A DNA stretch of 21,778 nt from CAZFCK01 sp964517355 (GCA_964517355.1 CAZFCK010000060.1:1-21778), one strand, 5' to 3'. Numbered from the stretch's first letter, positions 1-7,715 are shown. The notes: a model not told the origin generated them from the sequence alone. A program made the numbers and translations.

Positions 1-7
1 TAAAGTC

Positions 8-49
8 GCGGGCTTTCGCGCCCGCACGACGACCAGGGGAGGCCCCTGG
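8..49. repeat. Degenerate double-hairpin element at left edge
   Basis: Two adjacent hairpins are visible: GCGGGC (8-13) pairs with GCCCGC (20-25), and CCAGGGG (33-39) pairs with CCCCTGG (43-49). The layout (hairpin, short linker, CCAGG..CCTGG hairpin, then a GGAC-type tail) resembles the four double-hairpin elements elsewhere in the window, but the sequence is diverged. It lies beyond the 3' end of the leftmost gene, so on the minus strand it would precede whatever follows outside the window. The membership call is inferred from layout rather than from identity. Confidence 0.5.
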
Positions 50-193
50 ACGCCAGAAAATCGAGTTAGGAAATGGTATAATTTCTCCTACAATACAGAA
101 AGGGGTACTCTACGCTGACACTGTGAACAGGAAACGGTATTCAACATTGCCATGATGCTGACAAGTCAGACCAATCAATAAGTCTTGGAGATT
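50..193. other. Intergenic stretch without recognisable gene
   Basis: No open reading frame with a plausible start and ribosome site is seen here. The stretch is more AT-rich than its surroundings and contains a TATAAT at 77-82, but no convincing -35 box at the right distance, so no promoter is called. Confidence 0.4.
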
Positions 194-223
194 CTTAAGA
201 ACCTTTTCCAAAAGGTTCTTAAG
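194..223 (-). terminator. Terminator-like hairpin after the leftmost gene
   Basis: CTTAAGAACCTTTT (194-207) pairs perfectly with AAAAGGTTCTTAAG (210-223), a 14-bp stem with a 2-nt loop. It begins 15 nt past the stop codon of the GT-B-like gene on the minus strand. No strong U-tract follows, so intrinsic termination is likely but not certain. The same hairpin recurs at 20642-20671, and a degraded form is at 20408-20435, each with a nearby GCCTCCGG-type flank, so this is a family of repeated 3'-end hairpins. Confidence 0.6.
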
Positions 224-238
224 CCGCCGGAGGCCTTC

Positions 239-1384
239 CTAAAATAAACGGGCGAAACCGCGCCCATCTTCGGGCCGCAGTCGCCCTTGCGCCAGCGAAA
301 GCGTTTCCGCCTCCCATGCGGCGCAGGCGTCGCGCCGGAAGACGAACCGCTCGTGCTCCCTGAGCAATTCCTCCCGAAATCCGCCATCCGTCACCGCCCG
401 AGCCAGGGCCTCATGCAGGGTTTGCCTGTCGCGCAGGGCGCGGGTCGCGCCGACCATGTTGGTCACGAGCATATCCTCCCGCCCCAGGCCGAGTTGCACG
501 CTGAGCACGGGGCGCCGGAGAATCACCGCCTCCACCAGCAAAATGGAAAACATTCCCAACACGAGGTCCGCGGCCAGGAGCAAGTCGTGGTTGGGTATCC
601 GGTTTCTCGCGAGTACGTGGACGCGCATGTCCGTGGCGCGGGAAGATACGCACCGGCGCAGCCCCTCCAAATCCTCTTCGGGATGGGGCAGGATCACGAA
701 ACGCAAACCACTCCCAGTCTCCTGCAGGCCTTCGAGACTGCGCAGCACTTCCGCCAGGATGGATTTTTCGGTGAATCCCCAACCGTTGTGCGTACCAAGC
801 ACCTGTTCCAGGGGTTGTGAGACAAAGACCACAAGAAAAGCGTCCGGCTCCATGCCCAAGGCCTCGCGCACAGCCAGCGCGGTTTCTTGGCGCCGCGCTC
901 CCCGAGCGCTCAGTGTCTCGAACAGCGGGCTGCCCAAAATCTTGACTCGCTCCCGGGGGTAGCCGCGCCGCACCATCTCTCCCGCGGCCAGGGAATCCAC
1001 CACGGCGATGGTCTCCGGCAGCAAAGGGGGCGTTTGTTCTCCGGGCAACATGAACCGCTCGTCGTACCCCCACCAGCTGTCGACAAAGGCCAGGGAAGCG
1101 ATACCGCTTTCCGCCGCCTTGCGCCAAACGTCCCGGCACAGCGCCGCCTCCGGCATGCGGCTCAGGTTGATCGTGTCGGTAAGCGCCACGTCGTACGGCG
1201 CGAAATCATAGTCCGGAGACAGGAGATCGCGCACGGGAACGAACCCGCCCGCGTCCAGATTGCAGCTCCGGCGCACCGCCTCGCGGCCGGCCAGGGTCAC
1301 GCGGCCGCGTACGGCGGCCCGCCGGAGAAACGGCTCCAGTCCGTTGTAGCCTCCGGCCTGGAAAAAACACGCCAGAATGTTCAT
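239..1384 (-). CDS. GT-B-like protein, possible sugar transferase
   Basis: This 381-residue protein is the last gene of its operon. I do not recognise a named family with certainty. The N-terminal half starts MNILACFFQAGG and carries DSWWGYDERF (about 102-111). The C-terminal half has LPHPEED (232-238) and GMFSILLVEAVILRRPV (277-293), a pattern like the nucleotide-sugar-binding half of GT-B glycosyltransferases and UDP-GlcNAc 2-epimerase-fold proteins. No signal peptide or membrane segment is seen, so it should be cytoplasmic or peripheral. Its ATG overlaps the stop of the aminotransferase gene (ATGA at 1381-1384), so the two are translationally coupled. Given its neighbours, it could transfer the activated sugar made here. 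The alternative is a non-catalytic or epimerase-like member of the same fold. Confidence 0.75.
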   Translation of the reverse strand: MNILACFFQAGGYNGLEPFLRRAAVRGRVTLAGREAVRRSCNLDAGGFVPVRDLLSPDYDFAPYDVALTDTINLSRMPEAALCRDVWRKAAESGIASLAFVDSWWGYDERFMLPGEQTPPLLPETIAVVDSLAAGEMVRRGYPRERVKILGSPLFETLSARGARRQETALAVREALGMEPDAFLVVFVSQPLEQVLGTHNGWGFTEKSILAEVLRSLEGLQETGSGLRFVILPHPEEDLEGLRRCVSSRATDMRVHVLARNRIPNHDLLLAADLVLGMFSILLVEAVILRRPVLSVQLGLGREDMLVTNMVGATRALRDRQTLHEALARAVTDGGFREELLREHERFVFRRDACAAWEAETLSLAQGRLRPEDGRGFARLF

Positions 1385-2673
1385 CGTCCGGCGGCTGCCA
1401 CCTTATGGAACGCGGCAATGATGTCGTCCATGTCCTCAATGGTCAGGGGCGGATACATCGCGTTTATGCAGAACAGGCTCCTGTCGTAAAAATCCTCCAC
1501 CACGGGGCAGACGCCCCTGCCGTAGCGCACCTCGCCGTCATACATGGAGCGCGCCCAGGGGTACCCTTTGGGGCGGAAGGTCTTTTCAGTGAAAATCGGC
1601 TGCAGATGGATGGGTTTGACGAAGGTGCTGATGGGCGGCACATGGCAGCCGTCGTCCCGCGTCATGCGGATGCCCTCGGCGTCCAGACGGCGCATGAACT
1701 CGTCGCGGGACACGCCGAGCTTTTCCTCGTCTACAAGCAGGGGATACAGAAGATAGTCGTGCTCGCACCCAGGCCGCACCATGGGCGTGGTCAGGCCCTC
1801 GATGCCCGCGAGTTTTTCGGTGAGGTACGCGCACATCTCGCGGCGGTGATCCACAAGCGCGTCGATCTTTTTGGTTTGTTCGATGGCCACGGCCGCCTCC
1901 AGCTCGGTCATGCGGAAATTGTAGCCGATCATGTTGGTGATGTCCGACACGCCGAAATCGGCGACACAGTTTTCCGCATGGTTGCGGAGCAACTGCAGCT
2001 TGAAGGCGAGATCGGGATCATTTGTGACCGCCATGCCGCCCTCCCCGGCGTGGATGGTCTTGTGGCCGTTGAGGCTGTAGCTCCCGATATGGGCCAGGGT
2101 CCCGGCCATTTTGCCCTTGTATTTGGCCTTGGTGATGTGGGCCGAGTCGCTCAGCACCAAAAAGTCGTGTTTCTCCGCCAGGGCCATGATCCCGTCCATG
2201 TCCGCGGACTGCCCGAAAAGATCCACAACAATGACCGCCCTGGTGCGGGGCGTGATGCAGCGCTCAAGGCTTTCCACGGACATGCACAAGGTGTCGGGTT
2301 CGCTGTCCGCGAACACGGGCACGGCGTCGAAAATCAGGGGGGCGGTGGCGGAAATCACGTGGCTGTACGGCGTGACGATCACCTCATCGCCCGGTCCGAC
2401 GCCGAAAGCGCCCATGGCCGCGATGATGACCGACGTGGCGGAATTCATGGATACGGCGTACTTCATGCCGGTGTGCTCGCGCCACATGGCCTCGAACTCG
2501 TTCACCCGTTTGCCGCCAAGGAAAAACCGCCCCTTGGCGCCGATGAAATCCGACAACATGCCGTCGCGGATGACGTTGACAACCGCCTGTTCCTCTTCCT
2601 TTCCCAACGTCTTGTACGGGGGGAAGGGCCTGGAGCGCACAGGTTCTCCACCAAAAATGGCAAGCTTGGACAT
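1381..2673 (-). CDS. DegT/DnrJ/EryC1/StrS aminotransferase (first of two)
   Basis: This 430-residue protein is a PLP-dependent sugar aminotransferase that would turn a keto-sugar into an amino-sugar. The start LAIFGGEPVRSRPFPP is typical of the longer StsC/AHBA-synthase-like branch of the family. The PLP lysine is K205 in GHKTIHAGEGG, and D176 in LSDSAH should contact the pyridine nitrogen. A good ribosome site (GAGGAA) precedes the ATG. It sits 21 nt downstream of the Gfo/Idh oxidoreductase gene, and such dehydrogenase/aminotransferase pairs commonly oxidise a sugar hydroxyl and then aminate the ketone. It belongs to a different branch from the other aminotransferase in the window, so the two probably act on different intermediates. 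The substrate is not predictable from sequence. Confidence 0.92.
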   Translation of the reverse strand: MSKLAIFGGEPVRSRPFPPYKTLGKEEEQAVVNVIRDGMLSDFIGAKGRFFLGGKRVNEFEAMWREHTGMKYAVSMNSATSVIIAAMGAFGVGPGDEVIVTPYSHVISATAPLIFDAVPVFADSEPDTLCMSVESLERCITPRTRAVIVVDLFGQSADMDGIMALAEKHDFLVLSDSAHITKAKYKGKMAGTLAHIGSYSLNGHKTIHAGEGGMAVTNDPDLAFKLQLLRNHAENCVADFGVSDITNMIGYNFRMTELEAAVAIEQTKKIDALVDHRREMCAYLTEKLAGIEGLTTPMVRPGCEHDYLLYPLLVDEEKLGVSRDEFMRRLDAEGIRMTRDDGCHVPPISTFVKPIHLQPIFTEKTFRPKGYPWARSMYDGEVRYGRGVCPVVEDFYDRSLFCINAMYPPLTIEDMDDIIAAFHKVAAAGR

Positions 2674-2694
2674 TTGTATTTCCTCAATCTTTGT

Positions 2695-3729
2695 TTACGT
2701 TTCCGGATAAGCAACCACCACGTGCCTGCCTGTGATCCGTGATTCCCGTATGGCCTCGATGACCGCGAGGTCGTCTACGGCTTCCCGGGCAGCGTTGACC
2801 GGGCAACGCGCCTCTCCAGCCAATATGGCCGCGAACTCCTGACCGCCCCGCAGCATGGCTTTTCCATACGTGCCGACGGACCAGGGAGGCGTGGCCGGAG
2901 CAATGGTGCTGAAATTCGTAAACCGCTCGTCGCGCGCCACCCGGCCGTATTCCAGACACTCGCCTGTGGCAGAAAGGCGCAGCCGCCCCTGTCGGCCGAT
3001 GATGTCCAGCTCGTACACGCTGAAACCGTAGCCTTGGCGATCCGAGCCCAATAGCACGGCCTCAGATCCGCCCTCAAAGCTGAGGAAGGCGTCCAGGCTG
3101 TCATCTCCGGGCATCGAGCCCCCGGTGGAAAAGGGCGAGGCCTGCACCGCCCGCACCTTGCCGAAAAAGAAACGCAGCAGGTTGATGAGCTGGCAGCCGT
3201 TGTGTCGCAAGCCGCGCACATAATGCCCGGCCACGTTTTGTATCGCCCCCAGCTCTCCTTTGGCGAGAAATTCCCGTATCTCGTTATGCTTCAGGTCGAA
3301 GCGGCGCACGTAGTCCACAATGATCGTGACGCCGGCCTCACGGGCCAGGCGTAACAACTCCATGGCCGTGCCGGTATCCTGGGCCAGGGGCTTTTCCGTA
3401 AACACCAGCCTGGAGGTCCGCGCCGCAATCACGGTCCGCACCTGTTCCGCGTGGGCTTCGTCAGGCGTGGCGATGCTCACGATATCCGGCCACTCGATGC
3501 GCAGCATCTCCTCCAGATCGCCGTAAAGCCTTCGCACGCCCCACCTGCGGCCGAACTCCTCCAATCGGACGGGGTCCGCGTCCATGGCGCAGACCAGTTC
3601 GAAGTCCTCCAGACGGGAATACATGCCCGCGTGGGTGTACACCGCGTCCGGAAATCCCGGGGCCTCGTCGTACCGCGCGCCGATATTGCCGCAGCCCACC
3701 AGGGCCGCGCGGCGTTTTCCCCCGCTCAT
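2695..3729 (-). CDS. Gfo/Idh/MocA-family oxidoreductase
   Basis: This 344-residue NAD(P)-dependent sugar dehydrogenase has the Rossmann motif VGCGNIG (11-17) and the family EKP signature at 112-114 (K113). The start at 3729 is chosen because its ATG overlaps the stop of the cytidylyltransferase gene as ATGA (3726-3729); the open frame extends further upstream but only into that gene. The substrate-domain motif reads RHNGCQLINLLRFFFG (175-190). Family members usually have His and Asp where this protein has Q180 and N183, so its chemistry may be altered. It is followed closely by an aminotransferase, consistent with an oxidation-then-amination pair. The family assignment is firm; activity and substrate are inferred. 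Confidence 0.92.
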   Translation of the reverse strand: MSGGKRRAALVGCGNIGARYDEAPGFPDAVYTHAGMYSRLEDFELVCAMDADPVRLEEFGRRWGVRRLYGDLEEMLRIEWPDIVSIATPDEAHAEQVRTVIAARTSRLVFTEKPLAQDTGTAMELLRLAREAGVTIIVDYVRRFDLKHNEIREFLAKGELGAIQNVAGHYVRGLRHNGCQLINLLRFFFGKVRAVQASPFSTGGSMPGDDSLDAFLSFEGGSEAVLLGSDRQGYGFSVYELDIIGRQGRLRLSATGECLEYGRVARDERFTNFSTIAPATPPWSVGTYGKAMLRGGQEFAAILAGEARCPVNAAREAVDDLAVIEAIRESRITGRHVVVAYPET

Positions 3730-4565
3730 CTGCCGCCGTCCTCCGTGGCGCGCGGGGGCTCCTGCCCATAGCGTCGCCGGAACTTCTCCCTTTCCGCCTC
3801 GGTCCAGAATCCGGTGACCGGAACGACCTTGGCGTTGATGGCGCTCCACTCGGGATGCTCTTCCAGCACGTTGAGCGCGTCGCGCATGCCGAACAGGGGC
3901 TTGACGGGATACAGGGCATCGTAAATGCGCCGGATGAGTTCGAAATCTTCCGGGGTGTCCAGGGTCCAGCGATGCCCGGAATAGTCGAAATCCTCGAAAA
4001 AGGAGCGCTGCTCGAACAGCTCGGGATGGGCGTGCAGATACGTGACCACGTTTTCTTCGGTCAGTTTTCTGTCGTAGGACGCGGCGTTTTTGGAGCCCTC
4101 GTCGATTTTCCTGAAGGTTTGGGCCAGGAAAATCTCGGCATCCAGGCCCAAAGGATAGGAGCGGTCCATGTTGTTGCTCACGTATTCGGGCGGATTGCCC
4201 CCCGCTGCCTCGGCGAGAAACATGTCCAGCATGTTCCCTATGATCTCCGGGTCGATCAAGGGCGAATCCCCGCCGATACGGATGCAGGCGTCCAGGTCAA
4301 AGGCCGCGCAGGCGTCGATGCAGCGCTGGAGCACGTTGTCTTCAGCCCCCCGGAAACAGCCGCAACCGATCTTCGCGCACAGCTCCTCCACCACGTCGTC
4401 TTGCGGGGCGTCCGTCGTGGCCACGATCACGGGCGCCCGCTCGCCAAGGGTTTGCATGCGCCGCACAATGTGCTCCAGCACCGGCTTGCCCGCCAGGTCC
4501 ATCATGATCTTACCGGGCAGCCGCGACGAGCCCATACGCGCGAGTATGATTGTCGCGATCTTCAT
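3726..4565 (-). CDS. spsF: SpsF-like cytidylyltransferase family protein
   Basis: This 279-residue protein belongs to the cytidylyltransferase superfamily of CMP-sialate and CMP-Kdo synthetases. The nucleotide-binding start is IILARMGSSRLPGK (6-19), and RIGGDSPLIDPE (96-107) carries acidic residues D100 and D105, expected to bind metal. In Bacillus, SpsF is encoded beside a NeuB-like synthase, an SpsG hydrolase and an aminotransferase, the same set found here. The likely role is activation of a nonulosonic acid with CTP to the CMP-sugar. It is ATGA-coupled to both neighbours (3726-3729 and 4562-4565) and has an AGAGGAAC ribosome site. SpsF proteins are poorly characterised, so use of a different sugar acid or nucleotide cannot be excluded. 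Confidence 0.9.
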   Translation of the reverse strand: MKIATIILARMGSSRLPGKIMMDLAGKPVLEHIVRRMQTLGERAPVIVATTDAPQDDVVEELCAKIGCGCFRGAEDNVLQRCIDACAAFDLDACIRIGGDSPLIDPEIIGNMLDMFLAEAAGGNPPEYVSNNMDRSYPLGLDAEIFLAQTFRKIDEGSKNAASYDRKLTEENVVTYLHAHPELFEQRSFFEDFDYSGHRWTLDTPEDFELIRRIYDALYPVKPLFGMRDALNVLEEHPEWSAINAKVVPVTGFWTEAEREKFRRRYGQEPPRATEDGGR

Positions 4566-5818
4566 TGTCCGTTCCTCTGGTTCAGGCGCGCGTACGCCTC
4601 GGCCTGACTTCTTTCGCCCAACCGCTCATACAATTGCGCCAACATGCCATAGCATTGCGCCCGCACGTCCTGCAGGGCCTCGTATTCGCCGAGGGTCAAG
4701 GCCCCGGCATTGGCGTCGTCGAGCTTGTGGGTCAGGCTGACGAAACTGAGCAGCTCCTTGTAATTCCGCACCCCCAGGGCCAGCCGGTGATGCACGCCGT
4801 TGGCCAGGGCGATGCACTCCAGGGCCGCGCCGGCAGGCGACTCGTCCATGCGTTCCGCGATCCGCTCCAGCGTGTGTTGCGCATCTTCCACAGCCAGCAG
4901 AGACTCGTCCTTGATGGGGAAGAACAGGATGTCCGGAAAATCCACGGGGAAATCATCGGGATGGCGCGTCGAATAGTTGTCGCAGCGCGTGTACACGATG
5001 CGCAGCATGTCCACGCCGATGTCCCGGGCCATTTTCTGTAGTTGCGCCAGTTCCTTGTCGGAATCGTTGTAATTGAAAAGGATATACTGCCAGATGATCT
5101 TGGGGTACGCGGACCCGAGGCGCTCCCTGTCTGCGGTGATACGGCTGATGAAGTCGATCACCCGGGAAATCTGCCCGTTTTTTCTGTATCTTTTGTATAC
5201 ATCCTGGGTCACGCCGTCGATGGCGATCTTGATCTTGTTCAAGCCGCTGGTGACGATATCCGGACTGTAGGGGCCGTTTCCGTTCGTGCTCAGCAGGATG
5301 TCGCCGCCCAGCTTTTCCCGGACCAGGCGCACCATTTTCCAGACATTGGGGTTCATGGTGGGCTCGCCCACACCGCAGATATTGCCTTTTTCCAGGCTGA
5401 TGCCTTGCGCGGCCATATCGTTGACCACGCCGGAAAAAAGCTCGAAAGGCAGGTTGTAGCCCCAGGGCGCGGCCGCGCCCGTTCGCTGACCGTCGCACCA
5501 TTGACACTTGAGATTGCAATTGTAGCTCGGTTCGAAGTGGAACCAGGCCAGGGAGCTGTCCAGCAAATCCCCGCGATACGCTTCATGCACGTCAAGATAG
5601 GTGCATTGGTCGCACACGCCGGGAAACGGGACCATATCCCGGGACATGGATTCCCGGATACGCCGGAACAGCGGCGAACGGTAATAGTCTTCCACGAAGC
5701 GGAAGGAACTGCCGTCCTGGGGCAGCCGCCCCAGCGTAACGGTTTCGCCCGCACTGCAATAACACGGCAACCGGCCGTCGTATCGAAGGTAAACCCCGCG
5801 CGTCATCACGCAATTCAT
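4562..5818 (-). CDS. Radical SAM enzyme with N-terminal SPASM-like cysteines
   Basis: The 418-residue protein carries the radical SAM signature CNLKCQWC (C101, C105, C108), binding the 4Fe-4S cluster that cleaves S-adenosylmethionine. GVGEPTMNP (about 147-155) fits the SAM-contacting GGEP-type loop. Unusually, residues 1-75 read like a SPASM auxiliary-cluster domain (DGRLPCYC, then LGRL, then SPLFRRIRE, then CDQC), with C19, C21, C69 and C72 placed before the radical SAM barrel rather than after it. The last 90 residues are helix-rich without cysteine motifs. The start is the ATG coupled as ATGA to the acetyltransferase stop, with a GGGAG ribosome site. The neighbours imply a sugar-related or glycan-target substrate, but the reaction cannot be predicted. 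Confidence 0.92.
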   Translation of the reverse strand: MNCVMTRGVYLRYDGRLPCYCSAGETVTLGRLPQDGSSFRFVEDYYRSPLFRRIRESMSRDMVPFPGVCDQCTYLDVHEAYRGDLLDSSLAWFHFEPSYNCNLKCQWCDGQRTGAAAPWGYNLPFELFSGVVNDMAAQGISLEKGNICGVGEPTMNPNVWKMVRLVREKLGGDILLSTNGNGPYSPDIVTSGLNKIKIAIDGVTQDVYKRYRKNGQISRVIDFISRITADRERLGSAYPKIIWQYILFNYNDSDKELAQLQKMARDIGVDMLRIVYTRCDNYSTRHPDDFPVDFPDILFFPIKDESLLAVEDAQHTLERIAERMDESPAGAALECIALANGVHHRLALGVRNYKELLSFVSLTHKLDDANAGALTLGEYEALQDVRAQCYGMLAQLYERLGERSQAEAYARLNQRNGQ

Positions 5819-6402
5819 CGTTCTTCTCCCTGGGCGTTTCCGGTCATCTCGAACCGACTGATCTTGCGAAATTCATGCCGCAGGATACCCAGCCAGATTT
5901 GATCGTGATATTTCCCGCCGGACCAGATGCGTTCGCGAAAGCGCCCCTCCTCTTTCCAGCCGATGCCCTTTGTGCAGTGTACGAAAGCGGGATTGAACGT
6001 GCCGCCGAAAATCCGGTTCATGTTCATCTCCTCGAACGCATGCCGGGTGAGGGCGTAGATGGCTTCGCCCCCCAAGCCGCGCCCCCAGCGGGTTTTCTCT
6101 CCGATGAGAATGGCTATCTCCGCGCATCTGTGGATCAGCTGGATGTTCACCAACGCGATGTTGCCGATATGCTTGTGGTCTTCCTTGTCCACCATGGCCA
6201 GCACAAAGCCGGATTTCGGCTGCTTTTCGAATTGCCCGGCATAGCTTCTCATGGCGTTTTCGCCGAGAGGAAAGGGGCGGCGTTGTGAAAAACGGTTCAC
6301 CTCGGGATCATTGAGCCAGGCGAGATAGGTCCCGGTGTAGTCGCTTTCCAGCAAGGGCCGCAAAATCAGGCGGGGCGTTTCCAGAAAAAGCACTGCGTCC
6401 AT
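5815..6402 (-). CDS. GNAT acetyltransferase, RimJ/RimL type (SpsD/PseH-like role)
   Basis: This 195-residue protein has the RimJ/RimL-type opening LETPRLILRPL and the acetyl-CoA pyrophosphate loop TRWGRGLGGEA (104-114). In nonulosonate pathways (PseH, SpsD) such an enzyme N-acetylates the newly formed 4-amino group of the nucleotide-linked amino-sugar, which fits its position between the hydrolase and cytidylyltransferase genes. Start choice: the ATG at 6402 has a GGAGAG ribosome site 6 nt upstream. An in-frame ATG at 6414 and an upstream extension to 6450 have weaker sites. The stop overlaps the next start as ATGA. The acyl group and acceptor are inferred from context, and another acyl donor is possible. 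Confidence 0.9.
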   Translation of the reverse strand: MDAVLFLETPRLILRPLLESDYTGTYLAWLNDPEVNRFSQRRPFPLGENAMRSYAGQFEKQPKSGFVLAMVDKEDHKHIGNIALVNIQLIHRCAEIAILIGEKTRWGRGLGGEAIYALTRHAFEEMNMNRIFGGTFNPAFVHCTKGIGWKEEGRFRERIWSGGKYHDQIWLGILRHEFRKISRFEMTGNAQGEER

Positions 6403-6439
6403 GTCTCTCTCCATGCTGCCGTTCTTGACCCGAGCGGCT

Positions 6440-7459
6440 TCATGCCGCATCCAATCCGGCCAGGCGCTTCAAAATTGCGAGGAACGCCCGGTCATCCCAC
6501 TGTTCCAGTCCCGCCGGGGCAAGCCCCCGCCGCACGAACTCCCGCACCGCTTCCGCCTCGTGCCCGATGCTGGCCACGGGGAAAAAGGCAGCCCCCATGC
6601 AGTGCAATTCATACATGGTCCGCCCCCCGGCGCAGACGGTCAGGTCGAACCGCGCAAGCAGTTCCAGCAAATTTTCTGGGGCGACCACGGCCGCAAAGCG
6701 CTCCGGGCATTGGCGCGTGCGCGCGAGCACGGCTTCCGGCCGGGCATACCCCGGGCCGAGCATAAACGTGAAACGCAGGTCCCCGGCAGTCTCGCGCTCC
6801 AGTGCGCGCAGAGCCTTGACGGTCAGGCCCGAGGGGTCCGCCCCCCCGAAGGTCAAGGCCACCGTGCGCACTTCCTTGGACCTGGGAGCCGCCACGGGCA
6901 GGCTTTCATATAAAAAAAAGTCCGGTCCCAGAAAAAACCGCGTGTTCACGCGACTCTGCGTCCTCACCCTGTCAGGGGCGAGGATGCTGCTGTTGAGCAC
7001 AGCGGCGACAGCGGGCGCGATGAACCGGGCGTCGTCGATGAACACGCAGCGCAGGCCCTGTTCCTCAAGATCTTCCAGACCCCGCGCGTCCAGGGCCGCG
7101 TAGGGCAGATCCACGACCAGCCAGCCTATGCCCCGCTCGCGCGCGATCTGCCGCGCCTGATCCAGGGCGCCGTCCAGACCGGCATCGTCCACCAACGCCA
7201 CGGGAAACCCTGCCCGCCGCACACAGGCCGCGCCTTCGTGCCCCTTGTGCATGAGAAACAGGCTTTGCGCGCCAAAGCGCTCTTCAAGGGTCCGCGCAAA
7301 GGCCATGCACCGGAACACGTGCCCATAGGACAACCCCGCGCAGTTGCCGCCGTCCACGCGGAAGGCCACGCGCCGGGGCGTTTCGCCGGGGGCGAAAATC
7401 TTATGCACCCACTCCCGCAAAGGCTTCGCCCGGAAGTTTGTTCCACCTTTCTCGTCCAT
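6440..7459 (-). CDS. pseG: PseG/SpsG-like nucleotide-sugar hydrolase
   Basis: This 339-residue GT-B-fold protein resembles PseG, the inverting hydrolase that removes UDP from the diacetamido-trideoxy sugar before condensation with phosphoenolpyruvate. The N-terminal signature FRVDGGNCAGLSYGHVFRC (33-51) contains the expected active-site histidine at H47. LTFGGADPSGLT and CAGGRTMYEL match the C-terminal nucleotide-binding half. The protein has about 30 residues before the first strand that typical family members lack. ATG 7459 is preferred; a TTG at 7471 is in frame but neither has a strong ribosome site. It is the first gene of its operon, with a double-hairpin module 66 nt upstream. Bacillus SpsG has the same role in an operon with SpsC-F. 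The exact sugar stereochemistry is unknown, so the symbol marks the family only. Confidence 0.88.
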   Translation of the reverse strand: MDEKGGTNFRAKPLREWVHKIFAPGETPRRVAFRVDGGNCAGLSYGHVFRCMAFARTLEERFGAQSLFLMHKGHEGAACVRRAGFPVALVDDAGLDGALDQARQIARERGIGWLVVDLPYAALDARGLEDLEEQGLRCVFIDDARFIAPAVAAVLNSSILAPDRVRTQSRVNTRFFLGPDFFLYESLPVAAPRSKEVRTVALTFGGADPSGLTVKALRALERETAGDLRFTFMLGPGYARPEAVLARTRQCPERFAAVVAPENLLELLARFDLTVCAGGRTMYELHCMGAAFFPVASIGHEAEAVREFVRRGLAPAGLEQWDDRAFLAILKRLAGLDAA

Positions 7460-7524
7460 ATCGCCCGACAATGCTTGGCCCCGCGAGTATTCTGCGAGCG
7501 CGTTTTATCTTTCGGATGGATAAG

Positions 7525-7577
7525 TTTGGGGCTCCGCCCCAAACCCCGCCAGGGGGGAACGCCCCCCTGGACCCGCG
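7525..7577 (-). repeat. Double-hairpin element, copy 1
   Basis: Hairpin one pairs TTTGGGGC (7525-7532) with GCCCCAAA (7536-7543). Hairpin two pairs CCAGGGGGG (7549-7557) with CCCCCCTGG (7562-7570) around an AACG loop. The element ends in ACCCGCG. It is 5' of the PseG-like gene and oriented the same way relative to that gene as the three other intact copies are to theirs. Transcribed on the minus strand it would form a very stable tandem-hairpin leader about 65 nt before the start codon. Confidence 0.9.
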
Positions 7578-7584
7578 AATATCA

Positions 7585-7611
7585 CGCATACAAATGTGAA
7601 TACACAATCAA
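7585..7611 (-). promoter_or_regulatory. Promoter-like boxes upstream of PseG-operon leader
   Basis: On the minus strand TTGATT (7611-7606) and TATGCG (7590-7585) are separated by 15 nt, followed by TGATATTCGCGGGTCC leading into the double hairpin. The -10 box is weak on its own, and the spacer is shorter than the usual 17. The case rests on the same arrangement at the same distance before two other double-hairpin copies (18065-18039 and 20701-20728). Transcription would start near the CGCGGG, placing both hairpins in the 5' untranslated region. Confidence 0.4.
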
Positions 7612-7620
7612 CTTATTTAA

Positions 7621-7715
7621 TTTAGAGCATCTCACGCTTGAAAAGCGCTAGATGCTCTTATGCATTTCCCTGGAACAATTGAAAATTGTTTCAGGGGAGA
7701 GCCTTGTTTCAAGGC
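7621..7715. repeat. Three-hairpin repeat, copy 1
   Basis: The first 52 nt (7621-7672) are identical to 21727-21778 at the right edge of the window, in the same orientation. Three palindromes follow one another. AGAGCATCT pairs with AGATGCTCT. CCCTGGAACAATT (7668-7680) pairs with AATTGTTTCAGGG (7684-7696) with one G-U pair. GCCTTG (7701-7706) pairs with CAAGGC (7710-7715). No protein is encoded. It looks like a dispersed palindromic repeat of the REP or small-MITE kind. Confidence 0.85.

Noticed and set aside
77..82. TATAAT as a promoter -10 box
   Set aside because: No acceptable -35 element lies 15-19 nt upstream, and no gene starts downstream within the window.
1405..2742. Plus-strand open frame of 445 codons
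   Set aside because: It is antisense to the aminotransferase gene, which has clear motifs and a good ribosome site. The plus-strand product is histidine/glycine-rich noise.
7401..7607. Small peptide with GAFPPGGVWGGAP encoded across the double hairpin, recurring at other copies
   Set aside because: The shared peptide follows from the conserved nucleotide repeat. Its starts and C-terminal ends differ at each copy and no ribosome site is present, so it is unlikely to be translated.
7621..7715. Repeated hairpins as a CRISPR array
   Set aside because: The repeats are single copies far apart, without regularly spaced unique spacers and without cas genes.
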